Assembly (NCBI RefSeq): GCF_902498995.1
Contig: NZ_CABVLY010000015.1
Coordinates: forward strand, 1 to 64,000
Length of the DNA: 64,000 nt
From: Burkholderia anthina
Lineage (GTDB): Bacteria > Pseudomonadota > Gammaproteobacteria > Burkholderiales > Burkholderiaceae
Reading direction: 5' to 3'
Shown: piece after piece, positions 26,870 through 36,928 of the stretch
How the letters are laid out: each line of letters begins with the position of its first letter
Position numbering within the stretch: position 1 is the stretch's first letter
Translations under genes and position numbers: made by a program
Notes under the pieces: model-generated
Seen by the model: the letters and a program-made list of their open reading frames with translations, nothing else
Told to the model about the DNA's origin: nothing
Databases searched by the model: none

Positions 26870-27775
26870 TCACGCCGGCGCGCACGCGTCGAGCAGCCAG
26901 CGCCGGAACACGTGGGTCGCGTCCGGCTCGGGCCGCTGCGGTGGCCGCACGAGGAAGTAGCCGCGCGACGTGACGACCGGCGCGTCGACGAGCTTCACCA
27001 GTTGCCCGGACGCGACGAGCTCGTCGACGAGCGGCGACCAGCCGAGCGCGACGCCCTCGCCGAGCAGCGCCGCGTGGATCACGAGCGCATAGCTGTTGAA
27101 CGTCACGCCGCGCGCGGCGGCCGGCGCATCGAGGCCATGCGCGTCGAACCAGCCGGCCCACGACAGCCAGCGCTCGGGGCGCGTGGGCTGCACGTGCAGC
27201 AGCGGCAGCGCATGCAGGTGGTCGGGCCGCGCGACGTCCGCGTGCGCGGCGCGAAACGCCGGCGAGCAGACGGGCGTGACCGATTCCGGAAAGAGCCGCG
27301 CGGCCGTGCACGACGGCCAGTGGCCGTCGCCGAACAGGATCGCGATGTCGGCATGGTCGCGCTGCGCGTCGTAATCCTGCGACGTGACGACCCGCACGTC
27401 GACATCCGGCATCACGTGCTTCAGGCCGGCCAGGCGCGGCATCAGCCAGTAGGTGGCGAACCCGAAATCCGTGACGATCGTGAGCGCACCGTGCTCGCGG
27501 CGCGCGCGCAGCGTCGCCGTGGCGCCGCGCAGCGTATCGAGGCTTTGCCGCACCGCTTCGTACAGGCACTGGCCATCGGTCGTCAGCGTGACGCCGCGCG
27601 GGCTGCGCTCGAACAGCGGCACGCCGAGCTCCGCCTCCAGCTGGAACACCTGCTGGCTCACGGCCGGCTGCGTCGAGCCCAGCTCGCGCGCGGCGGCCGT
27701 GAAGCTCGCGAGACGGGCGGCCGATTCGAACGCGCGCAGCGCCTGCATCGACGGTAACGCTTCGGGTTTCGACAT
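26870..27775 (-). CDS. LysR-family regulator of choline-O-sulfate utilisation
   Basis: This 301-residue LysR protein is divergent from betC. The helix-turn-helix starts at ALRAFESAARLASFTAAARELGST and continues QPAVSQQVFQLEAELGVPLFERS; the effector domain has DVDVRVVTSQDYDAQRDHADIAILFGDG. It resembles the choline-sulfate utilisation regulators found divergent from betC in proteobacteria. The start at 27775 (MSKPEA) sets the usual distance to the helix-turn-helix; an upstream in-frame extension would run into the operator region. It probably senses choline or choline sulfate and controls betC and the choline-binding protein. Confidence 0.85.
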   Translation of the reverse strand: MSKPEALPSMQALRAFESAARLASFTAAARELGSTQPAVSQQVFQLEAELGVPLFERSPRGVTLTTDGQCLYEAVRQSLDTLRGATATLRARREHGALTIVTDFGFATYWLMPRLAGLKHVMPDVDVRVVTSQDYDAQRDHADIAILFGDGHWPSCTAARLFPESVTPVCSPAFRAAHADVARPDHLHALPLLHVQPTRPERWLSWAGWFDAHGLDAPAAARGVTFNSYALVIHAALLGEGVALGWSPLVDELVASGQLVKLVDAPVVTSRGYFLVRPPQRPEPDATHVFRRWLLDACAPA

Positions 27776-27790
27776 AAGTCTCTCTAATGG

Positions 27791-27802
27791 CCCCATAAGG
27801 GG
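27791..27802. promoter_or_regulatory. Palindrome candidate operator between the LysR gene and betC
   Basis: CCCC-ATAA-GGGG lies 15 nt upstream of the regulator start. A second GC-rich stem (CCCGC / GGCGGG around CGAATTCG) lies about 25 nt further on. Either may be the LysR site, but neither is a clean T-N11-A box. Confidence 0.3.
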
Positions 27803-27998
27803 AGGATGCCTTCCCGCACGAATTCGGGCGGGAGATAGTGCGTCGGACGGCACGGCGCCGCGCCAGGCCCTCCGCGATTCTAGCCAGTCGCGGCCGGTGC
27901 GCGCGGCACTTTCTTCACGCTGCTTCCGTCATGCCGGCTGCGTCGCTGTTCGGGCGTCGCGCCGTTCCGTTCGAACACCGATTTCACTGTGAGCGCCG

Positions 27999-29549
27999 AT
28001 GACGAACCCGACTCCCAACATCCTGATCCTGATGGCCGACCAGCTCACGCCGTTCGCGTTGCCGGCATACGGCAACCGCGTCGCGCGCACGCCGACGCTC
28101 GACCGTCTGGCCGCGCAAGGCGTGGTGTTCGACGCCGCCTACTGCGCGAGCCCGCTGTGCGCGCCGTCGCGCTTCTCGCTGCTGACCGGCAAGCTGCCGT
28201 CGGGTATCGGCGCCTACGATAACGCCGCCGAATTGCCGGCGCAAACGCTGACGTTCGCGCACTACCTGCGCGCGGGCGGCTACCGGACGATGCTGTCCGG
28301 CAAGATGCACTTCTGCGGCCCCGACCAGCTGCACGGCTTCGAGGAGCGGCTCACGACCGACATCTATCCGGCCGACTTCGGCTGGGTGCCCGACTGGGAT
28401 CAGCCGACCGAGCGGCCGAGCTGGTATCACAACATGAGCTCGGTGCTCGAAGCCGGCCCGTGCGTGCGCACGAACCAGCTCGACTTCGACGACGAAGTCA
28501 CGTTCGCGGCGAAGCAGAAGCTGTACGACGTCGCGCGCGAGCGTGCGGCCGGGCACGACGCGCGGCCGTTCTGCATGGTCGTGTCGCTGACGCATCCGCA
28601 CGATCCGTATGCGATCACGCGCGAATACTGGGATCTGTACCGCGACGAGGAAATCGACATGCCGGCCGTGCGGCTCGATGCGGCGGAAAGCGACCCGCAT
28701 TCGCAGCGGTTGCGCTTCGTCTGCGAAAACGACCGCACGCCACCGACCGACGCGCAGATCCGTGCCGCGCGCCATGCGTACTACGGCGCGACGTCCTACG
28801 TCGACGCGCAGTTCGGCAGCGTGCTGGCCGCGCTCGAGCAATGCGGGTTCGCCGACGACACGATCGTGATCGTCACGTCCGACCATGGCGACATGCTTGG
28901 CGAGCGCGGGCTCTGGTACAAGATGACCTTCTTCGAAGGCGGCTGCCGCGTGCCGCTGATCGTCCATGCGCCGAACCGCTTCGACGCGGCGCGCGTGCGC
29001 GGGCCCGTGTCGCACGTCGACCTGCTGCCGACGCTCGTCGACCTGGCCGGCGTCGCACCGGCCGGCGGGCGGCCCGATGCCGGATGGCCGGACCCGGTCG
29101 ACGGCGCGAGCCTCGTGCCGCATCTGCACGGCAAGCCCGCGCGCGACGTCGCCCTTGGCGAATACCTCGCGGAAGGGGCGGTCGCGCCGGTCGTGATGAT
29201 CCGCCGCGGCGACTGGAAGTACGTGCATTGCCCGGCCGATCCCGACCAGCTCTACAACCTCGCCGACGATCCGCGCGAGCGCACCAACCTGGCCGGGACG
29301 CCCGAAGCGGCCGACCTGCTCGCCGCCTTCCGCGCCGAGGCCGCGCGGCGCTGGAACCTGCCGGAGCTCGATGCCCGGGTGCGCGCCAGCCAGCGGCGGC
29401 GCCGTTTCCATTACGCGGCGACGACGCAGGGCCGCATCCAGGCGTGGGACTGGCAGCCGTTCACCGATGCGACCCAGCGCTACATGCGCAATCACATCGA
29501 ACTCGACACGCTCGAAGCGATGGCGCGCTTTCCGCGCGTCGGGCGCTGA
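27999..29549 (+). CDS. betC: Choline-sulfatase
   Basis: This enzyme hydrolyses choline-O-sulfate to choline and sulfate. It is a 516-residue type I sulfatase. The formylglycine site is C54 in SPLCAPSRFSLLTG, the same position as in rhizobial BetC. Metal ligands are visible in ILILMADQLTP (N-terminal) and TSDHGDMLGERGLWYKM. The C-terminal extension HYAATTQGRIQAWDWQPF is typical of choline sulfatases rather than aryl sulfatases. No signal peptide is seen, so the protein is cytoplasmic, and the substrate must be imported. The choline-binding protein gene follows after 45 nt. The supplied choline then needs betBA, which is not in this window. Confidence 0.93.
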   Translation: MTNPTPNILILMADQLTPFALPAYGNRVARTPTLDRLAAQGVVFDAAYCASPLCAPSRFSLLTGKLPSGIGAYDNAAELPAQTLTFAHYLRAGGYRTMLSGKMHFCGPDQLHGFEERLTTDIYPADFGWVPDWDQPTERPSWYHNMSSVLEAGPCVRTNQLDFDDEVTFAAKQKLYDVARERAAGHDARPFCMVVSLTHPHDPYAITREYWDLYRDEEIDMPAVRLDAAESDPHSQRLRFVCENDRTPPTDAQIRAARHAYYGATSYVDAQFGSVLAALEQCGFADDTIVIVTSDHGDMLGERGLWYKMTFFEGGCRVPLIVHAPNRFDAARVRGPVSHVDLLPTLVDLAGVAPAGGRPDAGWPDPVDGASLVPHLHGKPARDVALGEYLAEGAVAPVVMIRRGDWKYVHCPADPDQLYNLADDPRERTNLAGTPEAADLLAAFRAEAARRWNLPELDARVRASQRRRRFHYAATTQGRIQAWDWQPFTDATQRYMRNHIELDTLEAMARFPRVGR

Positions 29550-29594
29550 ACGGTCCGCATCGCGGACATTGACGAACGACGGAGGAAGCGAATC

Positions 29595-30563
29595 ATGAAA
29601 CGACAATGCAATGCAGCAATCCGGAGAATCGGCGCGGTATTCGCCGCGGCCGCGTGCGTGATGGCGACGCAGCCCGCGCACGCCGCCGACCCGCAGACAT
29701 GCCGCGACGTGCGGATGGCGGCGCCCGGCTGGACCGACATCGACGCGACGAACGCGATGGCCGGCGTCGTGCTGAAGGCGCTCGGCTACCGGCAGGACGT
29801 CGCGAACCTGTCGGTGCCGATCACGTACCAGGGGTTGAAGAAAGGGCAGGTCGACGTCTTCCTCGGCAACTGGATGCCCGCGCAGGCGCCGCTCGTGAAG
29901 CCGTTCGTCGACGAGAAATCGATCGACGTGCTGCACGCGAACCTGAGCGGCGCGAAGTTCACGCTTGCGGTGCCCGACTACGTCGCGGCCGCCGGCGTGC
30001 GCACGTTCGCCGATCTCGCGCGCTACGCGGACCGCTTCGACGACAAGATCTACGGGATCGAGCCCGGCGCGCCCGCGAACCAGAACATCAAGCGGATGCT
30101 GTCCGACCATGCGCTCGGTTCGGCGAACTGGTCGCTGGTCGAATCGAGCGAGACGGGGATGCTCACGCAGGTCGAGCGCGCGGTACGCGACAAGCGCTGG
30201 ATCGTGTTCCTCGCGTGGGAGCCGCACCTGATGAACACCAAGTTCCACCTGACCTACCTGTCGGGCGGCGACGCATACTTCGGGCCGAACTACGGCGGCG
30301 CGACGGTCAACACCGTGACCCGCTCCGGCTTTGCCGGCCAGTGCGCGAACCTCGCGCGGCTGTTCCGGCAGATGACGTTCTCCGTCGACGTCGAGAACAG
30401 GATGATCGCCGACATGCTCGACAACAAGTCGTCGCCCGCGGTCGCGGCGCAGCATGCGCTGAAGGCCGCCCCCGCGCTCGTCGAGGGCTGGCTGGACGGC
30501 GTGACCACGGCGTCCGGCACACCGGCGCTGCCGGCCGTGCGCGCGGCGCTCGACGGCCACTGA
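29595..30563 (+). CDS. choX: Choline-type ABC substrate-binding protein (orphan)
   Basis: This 322-residue periplasmic protein has a signal peptide ending AHAAD (about residue 31). It belongs to the choline-binding ChoX group: TCRDVRMAAPGWTDIDATNAM, GNWMPAQ, GIEPGAPANQNIKRML and LAWEPHLMN, with the aromatic residues expected in a quaternary-amine cage. GGAGGAAG precedes the ATG. It follows betC in the same operon, so choline or choline sulfate is the likely ligand. No permease or ATPase lies nearby. A strong hairpin ends the operon. Confidence 0.87.
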   Translation: MKRQCNAAIRRIGAVFAAAACVMATQPAHAADPQTCRDVRMAAPGWTDIDATNAMAGVVLKALGYRQDVANLSVPITYQGLKKGQVDVFLGNWMPAQAPLVKPFVDEKSIDVLHANLSGAKFTLAVPDYVAAAGVRTFADLARYADRFDDKIYGIEPGAPANQNIKRMLSDHALGSANWSLVESSETGMLTQVERAVRDKRWIVFLAWEPHLMNTKFHLTYLSGGDAYFGPNYGGATVNTVTRSGFAGQCANLARLFRQMTFSVDVENRMIADMLDNKSSPAVAAQHALKAAPALVEGWLDGVTTASGTPALPAVRAALDGH

Positions 30564-30572
30564 CCTGCCTCC

Positions 30573-30600
30573 GGGCGGCCGGCTTTTTGCCCGGCCGCCC
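30573..30600 (+). terminator. Terminator candidate after the betC-choX operon
   Basis: A perfect 10-bp stem GGGCGGCCGG / CCGGCCGCCC with an 8-nt loop (CTTTTTGC) sits 10 nt after the stop. The downstream T-run is short (GTGTTTT), so termination is probable, not certain. Confidence 0.6.
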
Positions 30601-30820
30601 GTCTCCGTGTTTTCCCGACCGGTCGCATCGAGACCATTTGGTGTCGCCTTCAGACGGGTGACCCGAAATATGGGTTTGTATTTTTCGCCAATGGCTGCGT
30701 TATTGCGAAAAAAGAAATGCCGAAGCCATCGGACGTACTGAATTCGAATCAGCCGGCGTATTGCAGCGCGCGCCAGGCCACGGTTCTTTCCATTGAACGG
30801 TTCAGGGAGGGTGGGCGAGA

Positions 30821-31960
30821 ATGAAGCAAAAGAAAGTTGCCGTAGCCGCCGCGCTGGCATGCGCGGCCTGTATTCCCGCCATCGGCCACGCGCAGAGCAG
30901 CGTGACGCTGTACGGGATTCTCGATGCGGGCATCACGTACGCGAACAACACGGGCGGTTCGCACGTGGTCAAGTTCGACGACGGCATCGCGTACGGGAAC
31001 CGCTTCGGCCTGAAGGGCACGGAAGATCTCGGCGGCGGACTGAAGGCGGTCTTCGCGCTCGAGAGCGGTTTCCGCCTCGGCAACGGGCAGCTCGGCTTCG
31101 GCGGTTCGGAGTTCGGCCGCCAGGCTTATGTCGGTCTGCAGAACAACTGGGGCACGCTGTCGTTCGGCAACCAGCTCGACATCACCAACGAGCTCGTGTC
31201 GATCTACAACATCTCGGCATGGGGCAGCGGCTATGCGATCCACCAGGGCGACTTCGACCGCTTCAACGGCGACCGCCTGCCGAACTCGGTGAAATTCCTG
31301 TCGAACGACCTGAGCGGCTTCAAGTTCGGCGCGATGTACTCGTTCGGCAACGTCGCCGGCAACTTCCACCGCAACAGCGCATGGAGCGCGGGCGCGAGCT
31401 TCACGCACGGCGACTTCTCGGTCGGCGCCGCGTACACGCGCCTGAACAACCCGAACGGCATCTACGGCTTCGACCCGTACGCGATGATCGGCACGCATAC
31501 GTTCCTCGGCCAGCAGACCGTCACCGTCGACCCGGCGACCGGCGCGCGCACCGACCTGTTCGCGGATACGGCGATGAACGTCGACAGCCAGGGCACCTTC
31601 GGCATCGGCACGAGCTACACGATCGGCAAGCTGTCGCTCGATGCGAACTTCTCGTACACGACGATCAAGGGCTTCGGCCAGTCGTCGCACATGCAGGTGT
31701 ATGAAGGCGGCGGCCTGTACCAGTTCACGCCGGCGCTGAGCTTCATCGCGGGCTACCAGCACACGCGCTTCGAAGGCCACCACTGGAACCAGGGCACGGC
31801 CGGCCTGCACTACCTGCTGTCGAAGCGCACCGACGTGTACATCTCCGGCGATTACCTGCGCGCGTCGCAGGGCGTCGATGCGGTCATCGGCTACAGCTTC
31901 ACGCCGTCGACGACGCAGACGCAGGCCGACGTGCGGATCGGCATGCGGCATTCGTTCTGA
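30821..31960 (+). CDS. Gram-negative porin (Burkholderia OpcP/Omp type)
   Basis: This is a 379-residue trimeric outer-membrane porin of the betaproteobacterial family. A signal peptide ends in IGHAQ (residue 24). The mature start SSVTLYGILDAGITYANN is the family hallmark, with NRFGLKGTEDLGGGLKAVFALESGF and the L3 region later. It ends in Phe (RIGMRHSF) as beta-barrel proteins do. AGGGAGG lies upstream. It may admit the amines used by the neighbouring modules, but porins of this type are general. A strong terminator follows. The 257-nt region upstream holds only the previous terminator and presumed promoter. Confidence 0.92.
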   Translation: MKQKKVAVAAALACAACIPAIGHAQSSVTLYGILDAGITYANNTGGSHVVKFDDGIAYGNRFGLKGTEDLGGGLKAVFALESGFRLGNGQLGFGGSEFGRQAYVGLQNNWGTLSFGNQLDITNELVSIYNISAWGSGYAIHQGDFDRFNGDRLPNSVKFLSNDLSGFKFGAMYSFGNVAGNFHRNSAWSAGASFTHGDFSVGAAYTRLNNPNGIYGFDPYAMIGTHTFLGQQTVTVDPATGARTDLFADTAMNVDSQGTFGIGTSYTIGKLSLDANFSYTTIKGFGQSSHMQVYEGGGLYQFTPALSFIAGYQHTRFEGHHWNQGTAGLHYLLSKRTDVYISGDYLRASQGVDAVIGYSFTPSTTQTQADVRIGMRHSF

Positions 31961-32006
31961 GCGGGGTGCGGTAGATTTTTCGACGTCTTCAGCGAGGTCT
32001 CTCTTT

Positions 32007-32036
32007 GGCGCGAACCGCGGTTCGCGCCTTTTTTTT
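32007..32036 (+). terminator. Rho-independent terminator after the porin
   Basis: A perfect palindromic stem GGCGCGAACC / GGTTCGCGCC centred on 32017-32018 is followed by eight T residues. Confidence 0.92.
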
Positions 32037-32197
32037 CGTGCAACCCGGCGCGATGACGTGCGGCGCCGCGTGACGCGGGCTGTCGTCGTCCGCATCGGGC
32101 GCGTGCCCGACGGGGTTCCGGCGGTTGGCGATATCATCGCGGTTTGGCCGCGTCGCGTATCGCCGACCGCCGGCCTTCCTTCGATGACGCCTCCCCG

Positions 32198-33448
32198 ATG
32201 ACCGCCCCGTTACCCGAATCCAGTTCGCCGTCTCCGTTACCCGCCAACCTGTTCCGCCACGCACCGTTCCAGCGTTTCTGGGGCACGCGCGTGATGTCGT
32301 CGCTGGCGTTCCAGATCCTGTCGGTTGCGATCGGCTGGTACGTGTATGCACTCACGCACAGTGCGTTCGCGCTCGGCCTCGTCGGCCTCGCGCAGTTCGT
32401 GCCGATGTTCGCGCTGACGCTCGTCGTCGGACAGGTGGCCGACCGTTACGACCGGCGGCGTATCGCGACGATCTGCCAGGGCGTCGAGGCGCTGGCCGCC
32501 GGCGTGTTCCTGCTCGGCGCGGCACAAGGGTGGCTGGCGGCACCGGGTGTCTATGCGCTCGCGGCGATCGTCGGCACCGCGCGTGCGTTCGAATCGCCGT
32601 CGGTGTCGTCGCTGCTGCCGGCCGTCGTGCCGCGGAGCGACCTGCCGCGCGCGACCGCGTTGTCGACGTCCGCGAACCAGGCCGCGCAGATTCTCGGGCC
32701 CGCGTTCGGCGGGCTGCTGTACGGCCTCGGTGCGCCGGTTGCCTTCGGCACGAGCGTCGTCGCGTTCGCGATCGCGGCGATGCTGAGCGGCACGATTCCA
32801 CTGCGTAGCGCACCGCCCGTGCGCGAGCCCGTCACGCTGCGCTCGGTGTTCTCGGGCATTGCATTCATCCGGCGCGAACCGGCGATTCTCGGCGCGCTGT
32901 CGCTCGACCTGTTCGCGGTGCTGTTCGGCGGCGCGACCGCGCTGCTGCCGATTTACGCGCGCGACATCCTGCAGGTGGGGCCGTGGGGGCTCGGCGCGTT
33001 GCGCGCGGCGCCCGCGGTCGGCGCGCTCGCGGGCACGCTGTGGCTCACGCGCTTTCCGTTGACGGGGCGGCCCGGCCGCGCGATGTTCGGCGGCGTGATC
33101 GCCTTCGGCATCGCGACGATCGTGTTCGGGCTGTCGCGGCACTTCGCGCTGTCGCTCGTCGCGCTGGCGGCGCTCGGCGCATCGGACGTGGTCAGCGTCG
33201 TCGTGCGCCTGTCGCTCGTGCAGCTGAGAACGCCGGACGACATGCTCGGGCGGGTGAGCGCGGTCAACTCGCTGTTCATCGGCACGTCGAACCAGCTCGG
33301 CGAATTCGAATCGGGCGTGACGGCCGCGTGGTGGGGCGCGCCGGCCGCGATCGTCGTCGGCGGTGCGGCGACGATCGCCGTCGCGCTCACGTGGATGCGG
33401 CTGTTTCCGACGTTGAGGAACATGACGTCGCTGGAACGCGATCGCTGA
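32198..33448 (+). CDS. MFS exporter, EntS-like (DHA3 type)
   Basis: This 416-residue transporter has about 12 membrane helices. The family pattern is that of siderophore or macrolide exporters (FRHAPFQRFWGTRVMSSLAFQI, then VADRYDRRRIATICQ in the conserved loop, and LSTSANQAAQILGPAFGGLLYG). The ATG at 32198 starts just before the first helix; a TTG start 54 nt upstream is possible but less likely. It is followed by an AT-rich intergenic region and then a TonB siderophore receptor, so an exporter of a siderophore is conceivable. No siderophore biosynthesis gene is in the window. Confidence 0.82.
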   Translation: MTAPLPESSSPSPLPANLFRHAPFQRFWGTRVMSSLAFQILSVAIGWYVYALTHSAFALGLVGLAQFVPMFALTLVVGQVADRYDRRRIATICQGVEALAAGVFLLGAAQGWLAAPGVYALAAIVGTARAFESPSVSSLLPAVVPRSDLPRATALSTSANQAAQILGPAFGGLLYGLGAPVAFGTSVVAFAIAAMLSGTIPLRSAPPVREPVTLRSVFSGIAFIRREPAILGALSLDLFAVLFGGATALLPIYARDILQVGPWGLGALRAAPAVGALAGTLWLTRFPLTGRPGRAMFGGVIAFGIATIVFGLSRHFALSLVALAALGASDVVSVVVRLSLVQLRTPDDMLGRVSAVNSLFIGTSNQLGEFESGVTAAWWGAPAAIVVGGAATIAVALTWMRLFPTLRNMTSLERDR

Positions 33449-34023
33449 GCCGGCCCGACAGGCCGATGCATTCATATGAAGCCGGCCTCGTGCATTACAA
33501 TAAATTTCAAATTGCTTTCTTGTTTCAATCAAATACCAAACGGTATTCGGCCTGATAATCGTCTGATTATTTGAATTCGGCCGCGCTCGTTTCGGCCGGA
33601 TCGGCGGATGGATGCTGAAAACCGCAGGCGCAGCGCCGGGTTTCCGACGCGCGAAATCGAAAAGATGCTGATCCATCAAACCCTTGGCGTACAAAGGGCT
33701 GGCGGGTCATTCGTCGAATGAAAGCGCCGCCATAAATTACAAAAACCATTCTGATAATTACATTTATATTTCTGTAATTTTTAGAAACACAGCGCTTTTG
33801 TATGAGGAAGCGGTTATCAATTGAAACAAAAAGAAATACATGGAATGATATCGATTCTCATTTCAATGGCTGCCGCGGCAACTGCCGCCGGCCACTCGTC
33901 AACCGTAGCCAGCTAGTGTCGTTGTCGGCCTGATCGTCGGCGGCCAGCAAGCCAACGCATCCGTCTCGTGCGCGCGCATCGCCGCGTGTTCACGCGAGGC
34001 GGATTTACTCCGACTGGACTTCC
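33449..34023. other. AT-rich intergenic region before the TonB receptor
   Basis: These 575 bases are far lower in G/C than the flanks, particularly 33481-33570 and 33730-33870. I see two tandem hairpins (AATACC/GGTATT at 33532-33547, ATAATC/GATTAT at 33555-33570), a third (AATTACA/TGTAATT at 33756-33779) and the Fur-like site at 33846-33860. No convincing gene is present. It may be promoter DNA plus a remnant of acquired DNA. Confidence 0.6.
33846..33860. promoter_or_regulatory. Fur-box-like site upstream of the TonB receptor
   Basis: TGATATC-G-ATTCTCA matches the 7-1-7 Fur consensus (TGATAAT-n-ATTATCA) at 11 of 14 positions, 163 nt before the receptor start. Iron repression of the receptor/piuC/PepSY genes is inferred. 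Confidence 0.5.
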
Positions 34024-36198
34024 ATGCCGAACAGGACCCCGTTCGCGAGCGCGCTCGCGCTGGCCTTTGCTTTGCCTATCGCTTCGCCCGCATTCGCCCA
34101 GAGCACGGGCGCCGAATCGTCGCCGGCCGCCGCGGCGCCCGCCGCCGATACGCTGCCGACGATCAGCGTGTCGGGGCAGGCCGTGCAGCAGGACTTCCAG
34201 CCCGAACGTTCGACCGTCGGCGCGAAAACCCCGACCGCGCTGCGCGACATTCCGCAGTCGGTCACGGTGATCAACAAGGCGCTGATGGAGTCGCAGGGAC
34301 TCACGTCGTTCCAGGATGCGCTGCGCAATGCGCCGGGCATCACGATCGGCGGCGCGGAAGGCGGGCAGATCGGCAACAACATCAACCTGCGCGGCTTCAC
34401 GGCGCAGAACGACATCTATCTCGACGGCTTCCGCGATCGCAACCAGTACTATCGCGACACGTTCGACCTCGACGCGGTCGAGGTGCTGTACGGCCCGTCG
34501 TCGATGCTGTTCGGGCGCGGGTCGACGGGCGGCGTGATCAACCAGGTGTCGAAGAAGGCGAACCTGAAACCGTCGGCCGAGGTGTCGACGACGATCGGCA
34601 CCGACGATCACTACCGCACGAGCGTCGACCTGAACCGGCCGCTCGGCGCGACGTCCGCGTTCCGGATCAACGCGTTCGGCCAGTCGCTCGGCTCGACGCG
34701 CGATGTGATGAAGAACAAGGACTACGGGATCGCGCCGGAACTGCGCTTCGGCATCGGCACGCCGACCGAGGTCACGTTGTCCGCGCTGATCCAGCACAAC
34801 TACGACATGCCGGACTACGGCGTGCTCGCGGTCAACGGTCATCCTGCGCCGGTGTCGAAGAACACGTTCTACGGCTTCACCGACGACCGCACGATCCAGG
34901 ACGTGCAGACGGTGTCCGCGCGGATCGATCATCGCGTCAACGATGCGCTGACGATCAGCAACCGCACGTCGTTCTCGCACTCGATGACCGATGCGCGCGA
35001 GACGGCGCCGAACGCGGTGCTCACGGGGCCGCTGTCGTCGAGCACGGCACTGACGAACGGCAACTACACGTCGCTGCCGATGTCCGCGCTGTACGTGAGG
35101 CTCGCGAGCCACGATCGCGTGATCGAAAACCATTCGGTCGACAACGACACGATGGCGCGCTTCAAGTTCGACACGGGCTTCGTGAAGCACGACCTGATCG
35201 CGGGCGTCGAGGTCGGGCACGACAGCTACACGAACCAGGCGTATTCGCGCAGCGGCCTGCCGATCCTGTCGCTGATCGATCCGGCGTACCAGTCGTCGAC
35301 GGCAGCCAGCGCGACGCAGACGCCGGCCAACCATGCCGAGTCGGGCGCGACGACGCTCGCCGCGTACATGAACGACACGGTGTCGATCGGCCGCGACTGG
35401 AAAATCGTCGGCGGCCTGCGCTGGGATCGCTTCCAGGCGCATCTCGCGAACACGGTGAGCGCGCCGGGCTACGCGTCGCAGACGAACTATTTCACGAGCG
35501 TGCGGGCCGGCGTGATCTACCAGCCGACCGAATCGCAGTCGTACTACTTCTCGTACGGCACGTCGTTCAACCCGTCGCTCGAGTCGCTGACGGTCACGAA
35601 CAACACGCAGAACCTGGCGCCGGAACACACCAAGTCGTATGAGCTGGGCGGCAAGTGGGATCTGCTGAACGACAACCTGTCGGTCACGTCGGCGCTGTTC
35701 CAGGAGGAGAAGAGCAACGCGCGAACGCAGACGTCGACGGGCGAATACCTGCTCGAAGGCGACATTCGCGTGCGCGGCTTCCAGGCGAGCGTGACGGGCC
35801 ACATCACGCCGAAGTGGCAGGTGTTCGGCAGCTACACGTACATGAACGGCGTGATCCTGAGCGCGCTCGACGGCACGCAGGGCAAGACGCTCGCGAATAC
35901 GCCGCGCAACACGTTCACGCTGTGGACCACGTATGCGTTCACGCCGCACTGGGAAATCGGCGGCGGCCCGACCTACATGTCGGGACGTTACGCGGCGAAC
36001 ACCGACTACGTGCAGGTGGGCGGCTACACGCGCTGGGATGCGACGGCCGCGTATCACGCGAAGCAGTGGGACCTGCGCCTGAACCTGCTGAACCTCACCA
36101 ACAAGTTCTATTACGATTCGCTGATCCAGTCGGACGGCGGCCGCGCGGTGCCGGGCGTCGGGCGCACGTTCCTCGCGACGCTCGACTACCGGTTCTGA
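34024..36198 (+). CDS. TonB-dependent catecholate-type siderophore receptor (Fiu/PiuA-like)
   Basis: This 724-residue outer-membrane receptor has a signal peptide ending SPAFAQ (about residue 26). The TonB box is around TLPTISVSG (residues 43-51). A plug domain follows ([66 protein letters not shown]) and then a beta-barrel ending in LDYRF. The sequence resembles Fiu-type receptors, which are typically followed by PiuC, as here. It would import ferric catecholates or related complexes. A Fur-like site lies upstream. The ribosome-binding site is weak. Confidence 0.9.
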   Translation: MPNRTPFASALALAFALPIASPAFAQSTGAESSPAAAAPAADTLPTISVSGQAVQQDFQPERSTVGAKTPTALRDIPQSVTVINKALMESQGLTSFQDALRNAPGITIGGAEGGQIGNNINLRGFTAQNDIYLDGFRDRNQYYRDTFDLDAVEVLYGPSSMLFGRGSTGGVINQVSKKANLKPSAEVSTTIGTDDHYRTSVDLNRPLGATSAFRINAFGQSLGSTRDVMKNKDYGIAPELRFGIGTPTEVTLSALIQHNYDMPDYGVLAVNGHPAPVSKNTFYGFTDDRTIQDVQTVSARIDHRVNDALTISNRTSFSHSMTDARETAPNAVLTGPLSSSTALTNGNYTSLPMSALYVRLASHDRVIENHSVDNDTMARFKFDTGFVKHDLIAGVEVGHDSYTNQAYSRSGLPILSLIDPAYQSSTAASATQTPANHAESGATTLAAYMNDTVSIGRDWKIVGGLRWDRFQAHLANTVSAPGYASQTNYFTSVRAGVIYQPTESQSYYFSYGTSFNPSLESLTVTNNTQNLAPEHTKSYELGGKWDLLNDNLSVTSALFQEEKSNARTQTSTGEYLLEGDIRVRGFQASVTGHITPKWQVFGSYTYMNGVILSALDGTQGKTLANTPRNTFTLWTTYAFTPHWEIGGGPTYMSGRYAANTDYVQVGGYTRWDATAAYHAKQWDLRLNLLNLTNKFYYDSLIQSDGGRAVPGVGRTFLATLDYRF

Positions 36199-36244
36199 AC
36201 GCGCGCATACTGCGGCGGCGCCATTCGACGAAAAAGGTGGAACG

Positions 36245-36928
36245 ATGCTTGTACACATCCCGAACGTGTTGACGCCCGAGCAGGTGCGCATGGTGCGCGA
36301 CCGGCTCGATCGCGCGGGCGACGCGTGGGTCGACGGGCGCGCGACGGCCGGTTATACGGGCGCGCCGGTCAAGCGCAACCAGCAGATTGCCGAGCATTCT
36401 CCGGTCGCGCGCGAGTTGGGCGACGTGGTTCTCGCCGCGGTCGAGCGCAATCCGCTGTTCATCAGTGCCGCGTTGCCGAACCAGGTCTATCCGCCGCTGT
36501 TCAACCGTTACGAAGGCGGGATGACGTTCGGCAGCCACGTCGACGGCGCGGTGCGCGTCCTGCCGAATGGCGTGAAGCTGCGCACGGACGTGTCCGTCAC
36601 GCTGTTCCTGTCCGCGCCGGACGAATACGACGGCGGCGAACTCGTGATCGAGGATGCGTATGGCGTGCAGCAGGTCAAGCTGCCGGCCGGCGACATGATC
36701 GTCTATCCGGCGACGAGCCTGCATCAGGTCACGCCGGTCACGCGCGGCGCACGCGTCGCGAGCTTCTTCTGGGTGCAGAGCCTCGTGCGCAGCGATGCGC
36801 AGCGCGCGCTGCTGTTCGACATGGACACGGCGATCCAGCGGCTCAACGCCGGCGGCGCCGATGCGCAGGCATGTCGCAGCCTGGTCGGCTGTTACCACAA
36901 CCTTCTGAGAATCTGGAGCGAGACGTGA
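36245..36928 (+). CDS. piuC: PKHD-type Fe(II)/2-oxoglutarate hydroxylase (PiuC/YbiX)
   Basis: This 227-residue enzyme has the double-stranded beta-helix iron site H98-x-D100 (GSHVDGAVR) and H160 ([14 protein letters not shown]), with the 2-oxoglutarate-binding Arg about ten residues later. The family is regularly next to Fiu-type TonB receptors, and a role in siderophore processing or iron uptake has been proposed; the substrate is not known. GGTGGAACG precedes the ATG. The stop overlaps the GTG of the PepSY gene (GTGA), so the two are coupled. Confidence 0.92.
   Translation: MLVHIPNVLTPEQVRMVRDRLDRAGDAWVDGRATAGYTGAPVKRNQQIAEHSPVARELGDVVLAAVERNPLFISAALPNQVYPPLFNRYEGGMTFGSHVDGAVRVLPNGVKLRTDVSVTLFLSAPDEYDGGELVIEDAYGVQQVKLPAGDMIVYPATSLHQVTPVTRGARVASFFWVQSLVRSDAQRALLFDMDTAIQRLNAGGADAQACRSLVGCYHNLLRIWSET

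Noticed and set aside
33913-36291. Minus-strand open frame of nearly 800 codons opposite the TonB receptor
   Set aside because: It is the antisense of a well-recognised receptor and has no domain or start site.
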